From positions 186,001-250,000 of the forward strand of contig NZ_QMFB01000005.1 of NCBI RefSeq assembly GCF_003285015.1: DNA of 64,000 bases, read 5' to 3'. The translations under genes and the position numbers were made by a program. The stretch comes from Paenibacillus contaminans (GTDB taxonomy: Bacteria > Bacillota > Bacilli > Paenibacillales > NBRC-103111). This document shows, in pieces, positions 42,963 through 53,268 of this stretch (position 1 is its first letter; every line of letters starts with the position of its first letter). The notes under the pieces were generated by a model. That model was not told the origin of the DNA and made no database searches. It saw nothing but the letters and a program-made list of their open reading frames with translations.

Positions 42963-45900
42963 TTAGTCAGCCAGCTTATATAAGGAGAAATCATCGATAT
43001 AAAGTCTGGTGGTTGTATTGAAGTCTCTCAGTGCTACACAGACTTGTATCTGAGTAGGCGCAACTCCGTTATAGTCAGGTTTGACCTCGAAAATATACTC
43101 AAGCTTCTTCCACTTTCCGATCGCCCAGGAGAGTGGCATGTTGTCGGTACGCACATCGGCAACCTGAGTTGCACCGGATTTGATATTGGTCCAGAACTGA
43201 ATCGTGCCTGTTGTACTGGCATCGGCTGGCAAGTAGTAGTACAGGACGGCTTTATACTTGCCAGGAGTAATCCCCGGGCTGGTGTATTGATAAGGTCCGG
43301 CAGCCGACTGGACTCCGCTGGTCACAAGGCTATAAGTACCTGTGTGTGCGTATTCGTAAGTCCGTTGTGTGACCGTAGTTCCCCAGGAACTCCACGAGGG
43401 GATTACATTAGGTGTTTGCGGATTGCCCAGCTCAAACGATGAGTTTTGGAGATAATTTGCCGACTCTACTAGATGAACAGGCCTGAAGCTGTCATCCTTC
43501 CAAGGCGCTCCACCGCCCCAGCCTAAAAATTTGGTCGACCCGTGATAAGCCCGGAAGAAGAAGCCCATCAGCGTTTTGGTCTGAGCCAGATCGACGCCTA
43601 TGCTGGAGAAGGGAATGACCTGAATCGTATTCCAGCGGTCGGTTCCGATTTGGGCGCTTGCTTGCCATTGAGTACTCGGATCTGGCGTTGGGCCTTTCTT
43701 ATAGACAAACTTGACGGCGTTAGGATTGGTGAAAAATCCTTTATAGCCTGCTGCGACATCACCTGTCACATAGGTTTCAACGGAGTCGTCCTGGCCGCTT
43801 TTCCACCAGTTATTCGGTGCTTCGGTGCTCTTAATCAATTTGTTCGTCGTCACTTCACTGTCGAAGTTTTCATACCCGACATACAAGTTCTCGTTATCCC
43901 ACAATAAGTACACTTTCGTCTCAGCAGGCGCGGCGGCATTGGAGCCCATAACGGTAAACTCGGAGAACGGAACCGCTGCTGTCCACGGTCCTTGACTGAA
44001 ATCGAGCGATTGCAAAATGGTCTCTTTGCTTGCCATTGTTTTAACCGCAGATGCGGAAAGATTCGTGTAAGAATCAATCCCACTCAAGACGTTGTAGAAA
44101 CGTTGTCGTACGTTTCCATTTGCCGGTTCCGTATTGACATAACGTTGCACAGCATCAATAAGTGTTTTTTGTACGCCATCCCATGCGCCAGAGTTTTCTT
44201 TGTTCGTTCTGTCGAGAATCAGATTGCCGGTGAATGAAGTCAATAAATTTTGCCGTTTTTTGGCCATCTCATAGCTTTTTTCGATATCGTCCAACATCGC
44301 CATTGCGGCTTGTTCGTTTGCAGGCGTGTTGACCGTTCCTTTTTTCGGATAGCTTAGCGCTGAGGCTTCATAGTACTCAAATGTGCGGAGCAGCAACTGG
44401 GCACGCGTCTTCTGCTTGCCTGCCCCGGCATTGGCAACAGTCAACTCCAGCAGGCGACGGCTCTCCGCGATATCTTCCTTCGTCACGATTTCCAGATAGC
44501 TGTGGTCGAACAGATTCAGGTAATTCCGCTTATTCACTGCGTTGAGCCATGCCAGATACCAGCTTGATTGGAAGATGCGCGTTGTCCAGAACGTTTCCCA
44601 ATATTCATAATACTGCTTCAAATAAGGGACTGCTGCCGCACCTACCGCTCGCTCCATCCATTCGTTTGTCAATTTGTTGACATCGAGGCTCGGATTCCAT
44701 TGCAATTTGGCAGATACCCACGGTTTCGGGCCTTCTCCGAAGTTCGGATACAACTCTGCGACATGAGCAATCACCTTATGATCTTGCGCATATTTGTAAT
44801 TTTCCGCCATTTGTTGCATGTACATACGAGGCACATTGTACGGCGAGCCATATAAATATTCATAGAATCCAATATTTGTAGCCTTCTCTTCCCAGCGGGC
44901 GACCTGTCCTTTGCCGGCTGTCTCGTGTTCCGGGAGTACCCAGGTCATACGATCATCCGTAATAAACGGAATGACACGGGGGTTCAACGGAACGGTCGGC
45001 GGGTCATAAACGTTCAAATAGGCCAGCAATCCAAAGTATTTATCCGGGTGTACAGCCAAAACGCCTTCAGCTACTTGGTTAACCCAGGGATAATAGACGT
45101 CTGACATATTCATTACACCCATTGAGTTTAACTTCCCTGGATAATTTGGATGATTCGGATTGGATTCACAAAAGTTATCCTGTTTGTCGTTAATGCCTAG
45201 CGAGTAGGATTTTGCAGCAGGATTTTGATTAAAATACTGGATAATTCTTGCGATCGCCGCTTGCGCCGTCTCATTCGTAAAGCATGGCTGCCAGTCATAA
45301 GGATGAGTAGGAAGAACCCCATTCGGATAATATTCTGGATGATCGGCAAAAACAGCAGGATCAAACAAGGTATTCATGTTATGGTGGAAATTAATCGATT
45401 GCTGCATGCGATTATCTCTACTCCACTCGCCTTGAATAGCCATCCCGAAGAAATGCCGGGAAATTGCTGCTGGTTCATCTTTTACCAGTTCAAAAGGAAC
45501 TGCCAGATTTGTTGTCAACGGTACATCCTCGCCGTCAGGTCCAGGCAGCAACCAACGAACGCCAACATAGCGTTCCAGGAATTCGTCCACGCCATATTCC
45601 GTCCCCCAAGCTGTCGGCCCAATGATAGAAATCGATTGCTCGTGAGGCCACATGACAAACCCGTGATCCGCCAGTCCTTGCAGCTCGCTCGTAATAGCGG
45701 TATCTGTCTGAGGAGCTTTCGTTCCGACATAAATGCGTACTTTATTGTCATACTGATTACCGGACTGGCTAAGCTCGGTCGTCGTCAAGACGGGGAGAGT
45801 AGCGTTTGTCGATTTCTTGACATACGAGGCTAATTTATTCGCTGCTACTCTTGTTTGATTATCTGCGCTTGACTCCACGATAATTAGCGACTGTGCCTGA

Positions 45901-47135
45901 CCATTCGCCACAATACTCAGGTCCGGCATATGTTCAAGGGTAACGTTAACGGCCGCCGTTCCTCCATCCGTAACCTGGAAGGGACTTGATTGGTAGGGGG
46001 CATATGCCGTCTTGCTTACAGTAACCGTGTGACTGCCGACAGGCACATCGTGAATCGCATAAGCGCCTGCGCTATCTGTAATAGCCGATAGAGAGATACC
46101 CGTCACCTGGACGTTGGCTCCCGCAAGCGGCGCGCTGGCCATGTCGGCTACAATACCGGCTACGCTGCCAAGCTCAGGAGTAGGCTCCGGTGTCGGGGTC
46201 GGCTCTGCGGTTGGCGTTGCCGTTGGCGTCGGAGTCGGACTTGCCGTTGGCGTCGCAGTCGGTTCTGCAGTAGGCGTTGCAGTAGGCTCCGCAGTTGGTG
46301 TTGCAGTCGGTTCTGTAGTAGGCGTTGCAGTCGGCGCCGTGGCTGGTGTTGTTGTCGGTGCAGTAGTTGGCGCCGTAGTCGGTGTTGCCGTAGATGCCGT
46401 AGTTGGCGATGCGGACGGCGTTACCGTTGGCAGGACTTCTTCGGCTTGCTCTATGTATTCGTCCAGTTTGGCTAAGAATTCAAAAGCAAGCCGGGCGATC
46501 GCCTGCCGCTCAGCACGGCTTTCCGGATCGAAACGGAGCGAGCCGTCCGGATTGGCGATGCCGCGCACGAAGCCGATCCGATAACCGAAGTCGATGTACG
46601 CTCTGGCCCATCCGGAAATTTGCTCTGTATCGGACCAGGTAACATCGGACCTCCATTGAAGCGCTTTCTCTTCCAGGCCAAAAGCGCGGATGAAGAGCAC
46701 GATCATTTCTTCCCGTGTTACATTCGAGTCGGGAGAGAATGCCGTTTCGGAGACGCCTTGCGTGATGCCCGCTTCAACGAGCGCTCCGACGTAACCGCGA
46801 TACCAGCTATCTTCCGCTACATCCTGGAAGTGGCTGGCCTGCTCGGGTTTTGGCTCCAGTTTCAGCATAGAGGCAATGATCTTGGCCAGTTCGCCGCGTG
46901 TAATCGGATTGGCCGGCGCGAAGCTGCCATCCTCGTAGCCGGAAATGATGCCTGCTGCGACCAATTCCTCGATTTCTTGTTTGGCATAGGACGCATCGAT
47001 ATCGTGAAACTGCGTTTGGGCTTGAACCGATTTGACCGAAGCCCATCCGTTCAACTGCAAGACGGAAGCGAATAGAGCAATAACCAAGAGTCTGGCCAAC
47101 AGGCTTCCGGTCCTTCGGTTGACTTGTATCAACAT
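42963..47135 (-). CDS. giant SLH-anchored DUF4838 protein with two C-terminal carbohydrate-binding modules
   Basis: 1390 residues. Signal peptide (1-39); three SLH repeats (about 42-220: FHDIDASYAKQEIEELVAAGIISGYEDGSF, FQDVAEDSWYRGYVGALVEAGITQG, a third with TWSDTEQISGWARAYIDFGY); a Thr/Pro linker (236-321); a CarboxypepD-reg-like beta domain (322-402); a DUF4838-type region (about 405-1010, with IIVESSADNQTRVAANKLASYVKKST, GTEYGVDEFLERYVGVRWLLPGPDG, HHNMNTLFDP), a family near GH20/GH84/GH115-like alpha-glycosidase-type enzymes by fold; a CBM9-like module (about 1090-1270, VYLLWDNENLYVGYENFD); a CBM4/9-like module (about 1280-1390, ending TRLYIDDFSLYKLAD). A surface-displayed glycan-active protein. 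ATG has AGGAGG; the leader has a cre-like palindrome. A membrane AraC regulator is encoded upstream. Confidence 0.87.
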   Translation of the reverse strand: MLIQVNRRTGSLLARLLVIALFASVLQLNGWASVKSVQAQTQFHDIDASYAKQEIEELVAAGIISGYEDGSFAPANPITRGELAKIIASMLKLEPKPEQASHFQDVAEDSWYRGYVGALVEAGITQGVSETAFSPDSNVTREEMIVLFIRAFGLEEKALQWRSDVTWSDTEQISGWARAYIDFGYRIGFVRGIANPDGSLRFDPESRAERQAIARLAFEFLAKLDEYIEQAEEVLPTVTPSASPTTASTATPTTAPTTAPTTTPATAPTATPTTEPTATPTAEPTATPTAEPTATPTASPTPTPTATPTAEPTPTPEPTPELGSVAGIVADMASAPLAGANVQVTGISLSAITDSAGAYAIHDVPVGSHTVTVSKTAYAPYQSSPFQVTDGGTAAVNVTLEHMPDLSIVANGQAQSLIIVESSADNQTRVAANKLASYVKKSTNATLPVLTTTELSQSGNQYDNKVRIYVGTKAPQTDTAITSELQGLADHGFVMWPHEQSISIIGPTAWGTEYGVDEFLERYVGVRWLLPGPDGEDVPLTTNLAVPFELVKDEPAAISRHFFGMAIQGEWSRDNRMQQSINFHHNMNTLFDPAVFADHPEYYPNGVLPTHPYDWQPCFTNETAQAAIARIIQYFNQNPAAKSYSLGINDKQDNFCESNPNHPNYPGKLNSMGVMNMSDVYYPWVNQVAEGVLAVHPDKYFGLLAYLNVYDPPTVPLNPRVIPFITDDRMTWVLPEHETAGKGQVARWEEKATNIGFYEYLYGSPYNVPRMYMQQMAENYKYAQDHKVIAHVAELYPNFGEGPKPWVSAKLQWNPSLDVNKLTNEWMERAVGAAAVPYLKQYYEYWETFWTTRIFQSSWYLAWLNAVNKRNYLNLFDHSYLEIVTKEDIAESRRLLELTVANAGAGKQKTRAQLLLRTFEYYEASALSYPKKGTVNTPANEQAAMAMLDDIEKSYEMAKKRQNLLTSFTGNLILDRTNKENSGAWDGVQKTLIDAVQRYVNTEPANGNVRQRFYNVLSGIDSYTNLSASAVKTMASKETILQSLDFSQGPWTAAVPFSEFTVMGSNAAAPAETKVYLLWDNENLYVGYENFDSEVTTNKLIKSTEAPNNWWKSGQDDSVETYVTGDVAAGYKGFFTNPNAVKFVYKKGPTPDPSTQWQASAQIGTDRWNTIQVIPFSSIGVDLAQTKTLMGFFFRAYHGSTKFLGWGGGAPWKDDSFRPVHLVESANYLQNSSFELGNPQTPNVIPSWSSWGTTVTQRTYEYAHTGTYSLVTSGVQSAAGPYQYTSPGITPGKYKAVLYYYLPADASTTGTIQFWTNIKSGATQVADVRTDNMPLSWAIGKWKKLEYIFEVKPDYNGVAPTQIQVCVALRDFNTTTRLYIDDFSLYKLAD
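46173..46430 (-). repeat. Thr/Pro linker coded by degenerate short repeats
   Basis: Codes for TPTA(E/S/T)PTA-type repeats, residues about 236-321, with a six-residue period (18 bp) in the DNA. It separates the cell-wall-bound SLH part from the catalytic part. Confidence 0.8.
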
Positions 47136-47234
47136 ATTTTTATCCTCCTACCTTTCGTAAAATTATGAATTTTTTTGCTCCTGTAAACGAGAAAATAGTG
47201 CCTTTAAAACCGAAATTAACAAAATAATGGTAAA

Positions 47235-47250
47235 ATGCAAGCGCTTGCGT
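47235..47250. promoter_or_regulatory. cre-like palindrome upstream of SLH-DUF4838 gene
   Basis: ATGCAAGCGCTTGCGT; the inner GCAAGCGCTTGC is a perfect palindrome and fits the CcpA cre pattern. It lies 100-115 bp before the SLH-DUF4838 ATG and shares its core with 42768-42782. Confidence 0.5.
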
Positions 47251-47297
47251 TTTTCAGATCGGGGAAACGTGAGACGTTTCACGCCGATCCTTGCCTA

Positions 47298-49595
47298 TCA
47301 ATCCCGTAAGCTTTGGCGATATTGTCCGGGAGTGATGCCGACCATTTTTTTGAAATAGCGTATAAAGTTTTGCGAATTTTGAAAATTGAGCTGCAGCGCA
47401 ATATCCGAAATCGTCAACTCCGTGTTCTCAAGCAAATCCTTGGATACGTTGAGCCGATGCTGGGCGAGATAGTCGCTGAAGCTCATGCCCGTTCCTTTGC
47501 GAAACACCCGCCGCAAATAATCGGGATGGTATCGCAACTGCTCCGCGCAAATTTCCAGCGTGAGATCCGTCTGGTACTGCTCGTGAATCATTTTGCGCAT
47601 CTGTTCGGTAATGATGTAGTACTGCTTCTGCGACTGTTCTTCCCGCCATTGAATGAACGGCAGGAGCACCTTCCCGACGATCCAGTTCTCGATCTCTTCC
47701 AGGGAGTTGAGCTCGAACAGTTGATCGAAAATCGTCTTCTGATCGTTCAACAGTTGGGACAGAAACTCGTCGGAATCGAGCGAGTCGGTCAACAGCGTGA
47801 CGAGCAAACGCACTAAGTATAGCTGCAGTTCGCGGTAACTGACGTTGGCCTCCAGCAAATAGCGGGAGATCAGCCGCAAGTTCTCTCTCGCCTGCTCGAA
47901 ATCGTTCTCCTCGATCGCTTCAATAAGCGCCTTCTCCAGCGCCGCAGGATATTTGACCCGGATAATCCGATCGGGCGTCAAATCCTCGAAGAAGAAAAGA
48001 GATTGCTCGAGGATGACGCTTTTTTGCTTCAGCGCTTCCGTCGCTTCCAGATAGGCGCGGTTCGCTTCCCTCAACGAATGAATCGATCGGCTGATCCCGA
48101 ATATGGTATCAAGCTCCAAATAGCGTTCAACGGCTGCGCGGATCATGACGACCAGCGATACCACATAGTCGCGAAACTGCTCCGGCGTCTCGTGCATGCT
48201 GCCGATGACGACAACCTGGCTCTGGCCGATCGTAACGGCAGGCAGGCTATTGGAAGCGGGGATAAGCTCGCCCATTACATTTTTTACGGCCATCATCATC
48301 AGATCGCGGTCGCTTTCCTTGTAGCGTGAGCGTTCCCAATTGCTGATTTGCAAGGATACGACGCAAAACTGCTTCCATTGCGGGTTCAACTCGTAATAGG
48401 CGGATTTGGCTTCCGCTTCCGCAGGATTGACCTCGCCGATAAGCAGCTTAAACAGGAACAGCTCTCGCAGTTGGCTGACCTGACCCGCGATAAATGCATC
48501 TTTGCCGTTCTGCGTCTCCGTCAGCGCTTCCAAACGCGCTTCAATCAGTTCGATTTCGTTATATTTGCTGTCTGCTTGCGAATCGGACAGGCGGACGACC
48601 GAATCGTACAGCTTGCGGATCGGCTTATAGAAGCGGCGATTCATAGCCATCGCGATCACCAGCGTAAGCAAGAGGACGAGAAAGCAAGTGAGAAACATCG
48701 TATTCCGAATCGAGCGGGCGTCCTTGGCGATTTCGGCATTCGAATAGATGGAAACATAATACCATCCGTTGTAAGCCGACCGATTGACGACGGCCAGATG
48801 CGAGTCGTCGAACGGGAACGTTGCCGGACTGCCCGGCTTAACCGTGTCCTTGATACGAGCGGCAAACTCGTCAGGCAGCCGATTCCAACCGGCCGAGAAG
48901 GAATCCGAACCCGCCAAAATGTGAAGATCGGCGTCGATCATCAGCTTCGCATCGCGATTGCCGCCGGAGGACAGACGGCGCTCGATTTCGTAACGCGGGA
49001 TTTGCACGCCCAGCATCCCGGTCGGCGTCATTGCGTGGAGCGGCGTTCGCTTCAAAAGAACGATCGCGGCAATATCCGACCAGGCTGCGCCTCCCGCTTC
49101 CGTTCTCTTTCCCGTGTTCGCCGCTTGTGTCGCCCAAAACGATTTCTCGTTTTTTTCGGAATAGCCGATGAACCGTTCCCGATCAGGATGCTCTTGCAAT
49201 AGAGACGCTCCGTAGTTATCGAGCAGCCAGCCCTTGGTAAAGTTGATATAAAACACATTGCTGATTCCCATTTCCAGGCTTTGCAGCCGATACAATTGCA
49301 AGGACAGCTCGTTAAACGACTGAAAGCGGCTGCCCGAAAACTCCCAATCGGCCGCGTCCTGCAGCAAGGTAGCGTTAGCCAATTGCGTGAGCGAGAAATC
49401 GATCGTCGTAAAAAGCTGCTCGAGGCGCATCTGCGTTTCCGTGAGAAGCTGGCTGTTGCGTTGATTGACCTGGTTCGCGACCCGATCCAAAAATAAGTAA
49501 TAAGAGAAGCTGCCTAAGGCAAGCACGGGAATCGCTCCCACGAAAATGCTGATCACCATAAGCCGAACTAATAATCGCGGGGGTCTCCGCTTCAT
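47298..49595 (-). CDS. membrane-bound AraC-family transcriptional regulator 3
   Basis: 765 residues from the ATG at 49595 (GGAGGTGG upstream; a frame extension of 9 bases is less likely). Helix 1 about 8-30 (LLVRLMVISIFVGAIPVLALG), Cache-like outer domain, helix 2 about 290-312 (MFLTCFLVLLLTLVIAMAM), long cytoplasmic part, and AraC HTH at about 660-765 (LTLEICAEQLRYHPDYLRRVFRKGTGMSFSDYLAQHRLNVSKDLL, ISDIALQLNFQNSQNFIRYFKKMVGITPGQYRQSL). It lies between the SLH-DUF4838 gene and the GH-like/LplABC genes, all on the minus strand, so it may regulate either. Confidence 0.9.
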   Translation of the reverse strand: MKRRPPRLLVRLMVISIFVGAIPVLALGSFSYYLFLDRVANQVNQRNSQLLTETQMRLEQLFTTIDFSLTQLANATLLQDAADWEFSGSRFQSFNELSLQLYRLQSLEMGISNVFYINFTKGWLLDNYGASLLQEHPDRERFIGYSEKNEKSFWATQAANTGKRTEAGGAAWSDIAAIVLLKRTPLHAMTPTGMLGVQIPRYEIERRLSSGGNRDAKLMIDADLHILAGSDSFSAGWNRLPDEFAARIKDTVKPGSPATFPFDDSHLAVVNRSAYNGWYYVSIYSNAEIAKDARSIRNTMFLTCFLVLLLTLVIAMAMNRRFYKPIRKLYDSVVRLSDSQADSKYNEIELIEARLEALTETQNGKDAFIAGQVSQLRELFLFKLLIGEVNPAEAEAKSAYYELNPQWKQFCVVSLQISNWERSRYKESDRDLMMMAVKNVMGELIPASNSLPAVTIGQSQVVVIGSMHETPEQFRDYVVSLVVMIRAAVERYLELDTIFGISRSIHSLREANRAYLEATEALKQKSVILEQSLFFFEDLTPDRIIRVKYPAALEKALIEAIEENDFEQARENLRLISRYLLEANVSYRELQLYLVRLLVTLLTDSLDSDEFLSQLLNDQKTIFDQLFELNSLEEIENWIVGKVLLPFIQWREEQSQKQYYIITEQMRKMIHEQYQTDLTLEICAEQLRYHPDYLRRVFRKGTGMSFSDYLAQHRLNVSKDLLENTELTISDIALQLNFQNSQNFIRYFKKMVGITPGQYRQSLRD

Positions 49596-49633
49596 CACAA
49601 CCACCTCCTCACGGATACGGAATAAAAGTTTTC

Positions 49634-51718
49634 CTATGCCAATGATGGATCGATTATCTCAACTGCTACCGCAGTGTGCAAGCCGAACGGCGGCACGACG
49701 AACGAGATGCCATCCGAATGCTTCTGCACCGCAAGCTCTGTTCCTTCCGGAATCAACCGGACGCGGCTGGCTTCCAGGCGAAGCGAAACTTCGATTTCGC
49801 CGACCGGGTGAACCTCTTCGATGAACACCTTCGAGCCTGCCGCCGTTTCTTCGCGCACGTTGATCAAATGGACGATCACTCGCGACTGGCCGGGCTGCCG
49901 CATCACGTTCACTTCAACGGATAGCGGTGCGCGAACGGCGATTCGGGGATCGGGATTCAATAACCGCAAGCCGTTCAGATACAAATTACGCAGCCAAGGC
50001 GAGCCGCTGCTCCAGTATCCCGCCTCCGACGGCAGCGGAATGTACATACAGCTCCCTTGGCCGAACCGGTTCATGATAACGGCCGGATAAGGTGTCTCGG
50101 CTGCCGGATGTGCGTGCTGATGGTACACATGGCGGTGAACCTTCGTCTCGACGGCCGGTTCCATGAGTCCGGCAAGCTTCGTTCCGGTTGTCGGCAATAC
50201 TTTCAGTGCAGGCAGCGCCGGATTTTTCAGCAGCAGCGGCATATCCGGAACGTTGTCCGACAGTGCGGAATCGACCGGATATACATAAGAGACGCCATAC
50301 AGCCACATGTCAAGGAAATCGGCTCCGAACACATCGCACAGTCCGAAGTTGTCGCTTCGCTCTCCGTTCGCTTGATACAAGGAGGTCCGTCCGGTTGCCA
50401 GCAACTTGCCGCCGTTTCGCACATATTCCCGTACGATGGCTTGCAGCTCTTCGCTCAAATAAGCTTGATCCGGCAGGATCACCATCTCGTACCGCCCGAT
50501 ATGCGACGCCAGCCCGTCTTCGTCGAGGAAATCGAAGTGAACATGCCCCTCCGACAAGATCCGGTGTATGCCTTGCAGCGTCGCTTCGTCTTGGTTTCGC
50601 GGCAGCGCCGACGCTTCCAGCATGCGTTTGTTGCCGATGCTGTATAAAACGGCGACGTGAGGCTCGCTGACGGCTTCCAGCAGCCACGGCTCGATCGATT
50701 CGACCCAGTCGTTGGCATGCTTGACCGCCTCCATGACCGGCTTCGGCACGATGCCCTTCAAAGCGCCGGACGGATATGCGACATGCCCGAAGCTGATCGA
50801 GCCTCCGTTCGCCACGGCGATGGCCGCCGTCGTGCGGAGCGTTTCGGGCGGCGCGACCGTCCATTCCCCCCAGCTTCCCATCTCGCTGGGCATCATCAGC
50901 TCGAACGGCTTGCCGAACGAGCGTTTCCAGCGCGCCAGCAAGCTGCCGTACTGATAATGCGGCGGATGGAACTCCGAGGTGAAATAATCCGCATACCGGT
51001 CCGCTTCCACTTGGCCGAATCGCGGGTCGCCGGCATGATTCCAGCCAATCAGGAAATCCTGCCGTATCGCCTTCAACCCGTTCGCCGCGTCCCGCAGAAA
51101 CCGGTGGCGAATATCCCGCTGGAACGACTGCCACTCCGCCATTTCCTTCGTACCCGGCATCGGCGCCGCCGGCGCATCATAGCCGAAGCGATTTCGGTAC
51201 GCCGCACGGCAATATTCGCAGTGGCAGCAGTTGTCCCACACATACGTGATGTCAAAGAAAAATCCGGCCACCTCGTAGCGTTCAGCGATTTCACGCAATT
51301 GACCGTACACGTAATCCCGATAAGGCGAGTTCATGCAGAGCAGATCGTAAAATCCGAACGCTTCCTTAATCGGGGTTTGATCGGCGGCCCGCTGCCGGTA
51401 GTCCGGATTGGCCCCGGCGACATGACTGTTTAAGCCGACATTATAATAGGCAATGATGGCGATATCGTGCTTTTTGGCCTCGGTTATGGCTTCGGCGAGC
51501 AGATCGCCGTTAAGCTTCGTATTCTTATGGCCGATCTGCGTGTCGAAGTAGCTGTTTCCGAACGCGTCCTTGGTCATAAACGTAATCGTCTGCATACCCG
51601 CCGCGGCTGCGGCCGCGAAGTAATCCGCAACGTTCAGCCGCACCTCCGGAACCGCTTCCCCGGCATGGAAGTCAAACAGTCCACGGCGTATCGTCTTGCG
51701 GTATAACTGGTTGTCCAT
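49634..51718 (-). CDS. cytoplasmic GH-like TIM-barrel protein with trimerisation-like domain
   Basis: 694 residues, no signal peptide. An N-terminal (beta/alpha)8 barrel (about 1-330) resembles hypothetical glycosyl hydrolase 6 and GH29/GH42-type barrels: FDFHAGEAVPEVRLNVADYFAAAAAAGMQTITFMTKDAFGNSYFDT, AIIAYYNVGLNS, GFFFDITYVWDNCCHCEYCRAAYRNRFG (a CxxC-rich loop often seen in GH42-like proteins), EMGSWGEWTV. A beta-galactosidase trimerisation-like domain (about 370-560, VILPDQAYLSEELQAIVREYVRNGGKLLATG) and a C-terminal beta domain follow. Likely hydrolyses an imported oligosaccharide. It is downstream of an LplABC importer (14 bp after the binding-protein gene) and probably in its operon. Confidence 0.82.
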   Translation of the reverse strand: MDNQLYRKTIRRGLFDFHAGEAVPEVRLNVADYFAAAAAAGMQTITFMTKDAFGNSYFDTQIGHKNTKLNGDLLAEAITEAKKHDIAIIAYYNVGLNSHVAGANPDYRQRAADQTPIKEAFGFYDLLCMNSPYRDYVYGQLREIAERYEVAGFFFDITYVWDNCCHCEYCRAAYRNRFGYDAPAAPMPGTKEMAEWQSFQRDIRHRFLRDAANGLKAIRQDFLIGWNHAGDPRFGQVEADRYADYFTSEFHPPHYQYGSLLARWKRSFGKPFELMMPSEMGSWGEWTVAPPETLRTTAAIAVANGGSISFGHVAYPSGALKGIVPKPVMEAVKHANDWVESIEPWLLEAVSEPHVAVLYSIGNKRMLEASALPRNQDEATLQGIHRILSEGHVHFDFLDEDGLASHIGRYEMVILPDQAYLSEELQAIVREYVRNGGKLLATGRTSLYQANGERSDNFGLCDVFGADFLDMWLYGVSYVYPVDSALSDNVPDMPLLLKNPALPALKVLPTTGTKLAGLMEPAVETKVHRHVYHQHAHPAAETPYPAVIMNRFGQGSCMYIPLPSEAGYWSSGSPWLRNLYLNGLRLLNPDPRIAVRAPLSVEVNVMRQPGQSRVIVHLINVREETAAGSKVFIEEVHPVGEIEVSLRLEASRVRLIPEGTELAVQKHSDGISFVVPPFGLHTAVAVEIIDPSLA

Positions 51719-51732
51719 CCGTGATCACTCCA

Positions 51733-53268
51733 TCATTTCTTGTTGATTTTCGCGTATTCGGCCGTAAATTCCGCGATAATTTGATCCCCGCCGTTTTTAC
51801 GCCACGTTTCGATAGCCTGCTGCCATCCGGCTTCATCCAGTTCGCCCATAATGAATTTGCCGCGAGCGTCCGTCACTTGCTTTAACAATTGGGCGCCTTT
51901 CTCCACATTGGCTTGCGAGATTAAAGGAGCGGTCGGATTGGAAACGCCTTTCTTCTCGTTATCGGCGACGATCCCTTTCCATTTGGTTTCCATTGGCGTA
52001 TCGCCCGGCTTCGGTCCGAAAATGCCCAATTTGACCATGATCTGATTCAGCGGGTTAATTTCTTTATTATACAAGTCGCTATTCACCTTCGGCATGCCGT
52101 TTTCCATTGTGTACGTATGGCCTTCAACGCCGAGCATCGTTAAGTCGATCATCTGTTTGTCGGTCATTTTGTTAAAGAACGCCAAAATATTTTTTAAATC
52201 CTGTTCGGTCTTTACGCTGCTCTTCGGAAACATCAGGAGTCCCGCATATCCCGCATCGGCCGGCGTGAATTCGCCCTTCGGTCCTTTGATGCCGGTAGCG
52301 ACATCGAGCGTTGCCTGCGGATTCAACTTCTTCAAATCGGCGAACAGCGCGGTCGTCACCGAATCCACCGCCGTGAACAGAAAACCGGCTTTCCCCTGAT
52401 TGATATTTGCCACATAGCCGTCCTTCGCGATCAGGAAATCCTGATTGACAAGCTTCTCGGTATACAGCTTCCTGTTAAACTTCATGGCCTCCAAATATTC
52501 CGGCGTCATAAAGGAAGGAATCAGCTTGCCGTCCGGTTGAACTCCCCAGGTTAGAGGTGCGCCGAAATAGATGGCCAGATTGTCGATTGCCGCCCCCTGG
52601 TCGCTCAAACCGAATGTGTCGTTTTTTCCGTTTTTGTCCGGATCATTGAGCGTAAAGGCTTTCAAGACTTCGTACAGCTCGTCGACGGTTTGCGGCGCTT
52701 TCAAGCCGACATTGTCGAGCCAGTCTTTGCGGAAAAGGATGCCTGAGCGCGAGAGCGGCCGGGTTCTAGGCAATCCGTATATTTTGCCGTCAAGCGAGAT
52801 GTTGGTCAAAATTTGCGGATTCAAGTTGGCCAAATTCGGATAATCCTTCAAGTACGGTCCGACTTCCCAAAACATGCCCGAGCGTGCGGCATTGACGATA
52901 TTGGCGCTTTTGTTATCCGGAATGACGAGCACTTGCGGCATCGAGCCCGAGGCGATCGTAGCGTTCAACTTCTCTTCAAAGCCGGCGCCGACCACCCAGT
53001 TGATGTCGATGTTGTAGCCGGTGTACTCGCGAATCTTCTGCATGCCCGGACTGTCGGCTTTGACCGGTTCCGTCGTGTATTGCGGGACCATCATCGAGAT
53101 TGTAATCGGGGTTTTGCTTGGCGATGCCGAATTCGAAGTGTTAGGCGATGCCGATGTTGCGGATTCCTTCGGTTTTTCGCCGCTGCAGCCTACGGTTGCG
53201 CCAAGCGCCATAACCGCAGCCAGGCTCCCCATCGTCGACTTCTTCGCCATTTTTGAGAATGTTATCAT
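51733..53268 (-). CDS. LplA-type solute-binding lipoprotein
   Basis: 511 residues. Lipoprotein signal with lipobox TVGC (LAAVMALGATVGC) then a Ser/Thr/Pro linker. LplA marks: GYNIDINWVVGAGFEEKLNATIASGSMPQVLVI, FRKDWLDNVGLKAPQTVDELYEVLKAFTLNDPDKNGKNDTFGLS, GPKGEFTPADAGYAGLLMF. ATG at 53268 has AAGGAGGT 10 bases upstream; an internal ATG at 53250 is the alternative. Operon order here is LplB, LplC, LplA, then the GH-like gene. Confidence 0.92.
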   Translation of the reverse strand: MITFSKMAKKSTMGSLAAVMALGATVGCSGEKPKESATSASPNTSNSASPSKTPITISMMVPQYTTEPVKADSPGMQKIREYTGYNIDINWVVGAGFEEKLNATIASGSMPQVLVIPDNKSANIVNAARSGMFWEVGPYLKDYPNLANLNPQILTNISLDGKIYGLPRTRPLSRSGILFRKDWLDNVGLKAPQTVDELYEVLKAFTLNDPDKNGKNDTFGLSDQGAAIDNLAIYFGAPLTWGVQPDGKLIPSFMTPEYLEAMKFNRKLYTEKLVNQDFLIAKDGYVANINQGKAGFLFTAVDSVTTALFADLKKLNPQATLDVATGIKGPKGEFTPADAGYAGLLMFPKSSVKTEQDLKNILAFFNKMTDKQMIDLTMLGVEGHTYTMENGMPKVNSDLYNKEINPLNQIMVKLGIFGPKPGDTPMETKWKGIVADNEKKGVSNPTAPLISQANVEKGAQLLKQVTDARGKFIMGELDEAGWQQAIETWRKNGGDQIIAEFTAEYAKINKK

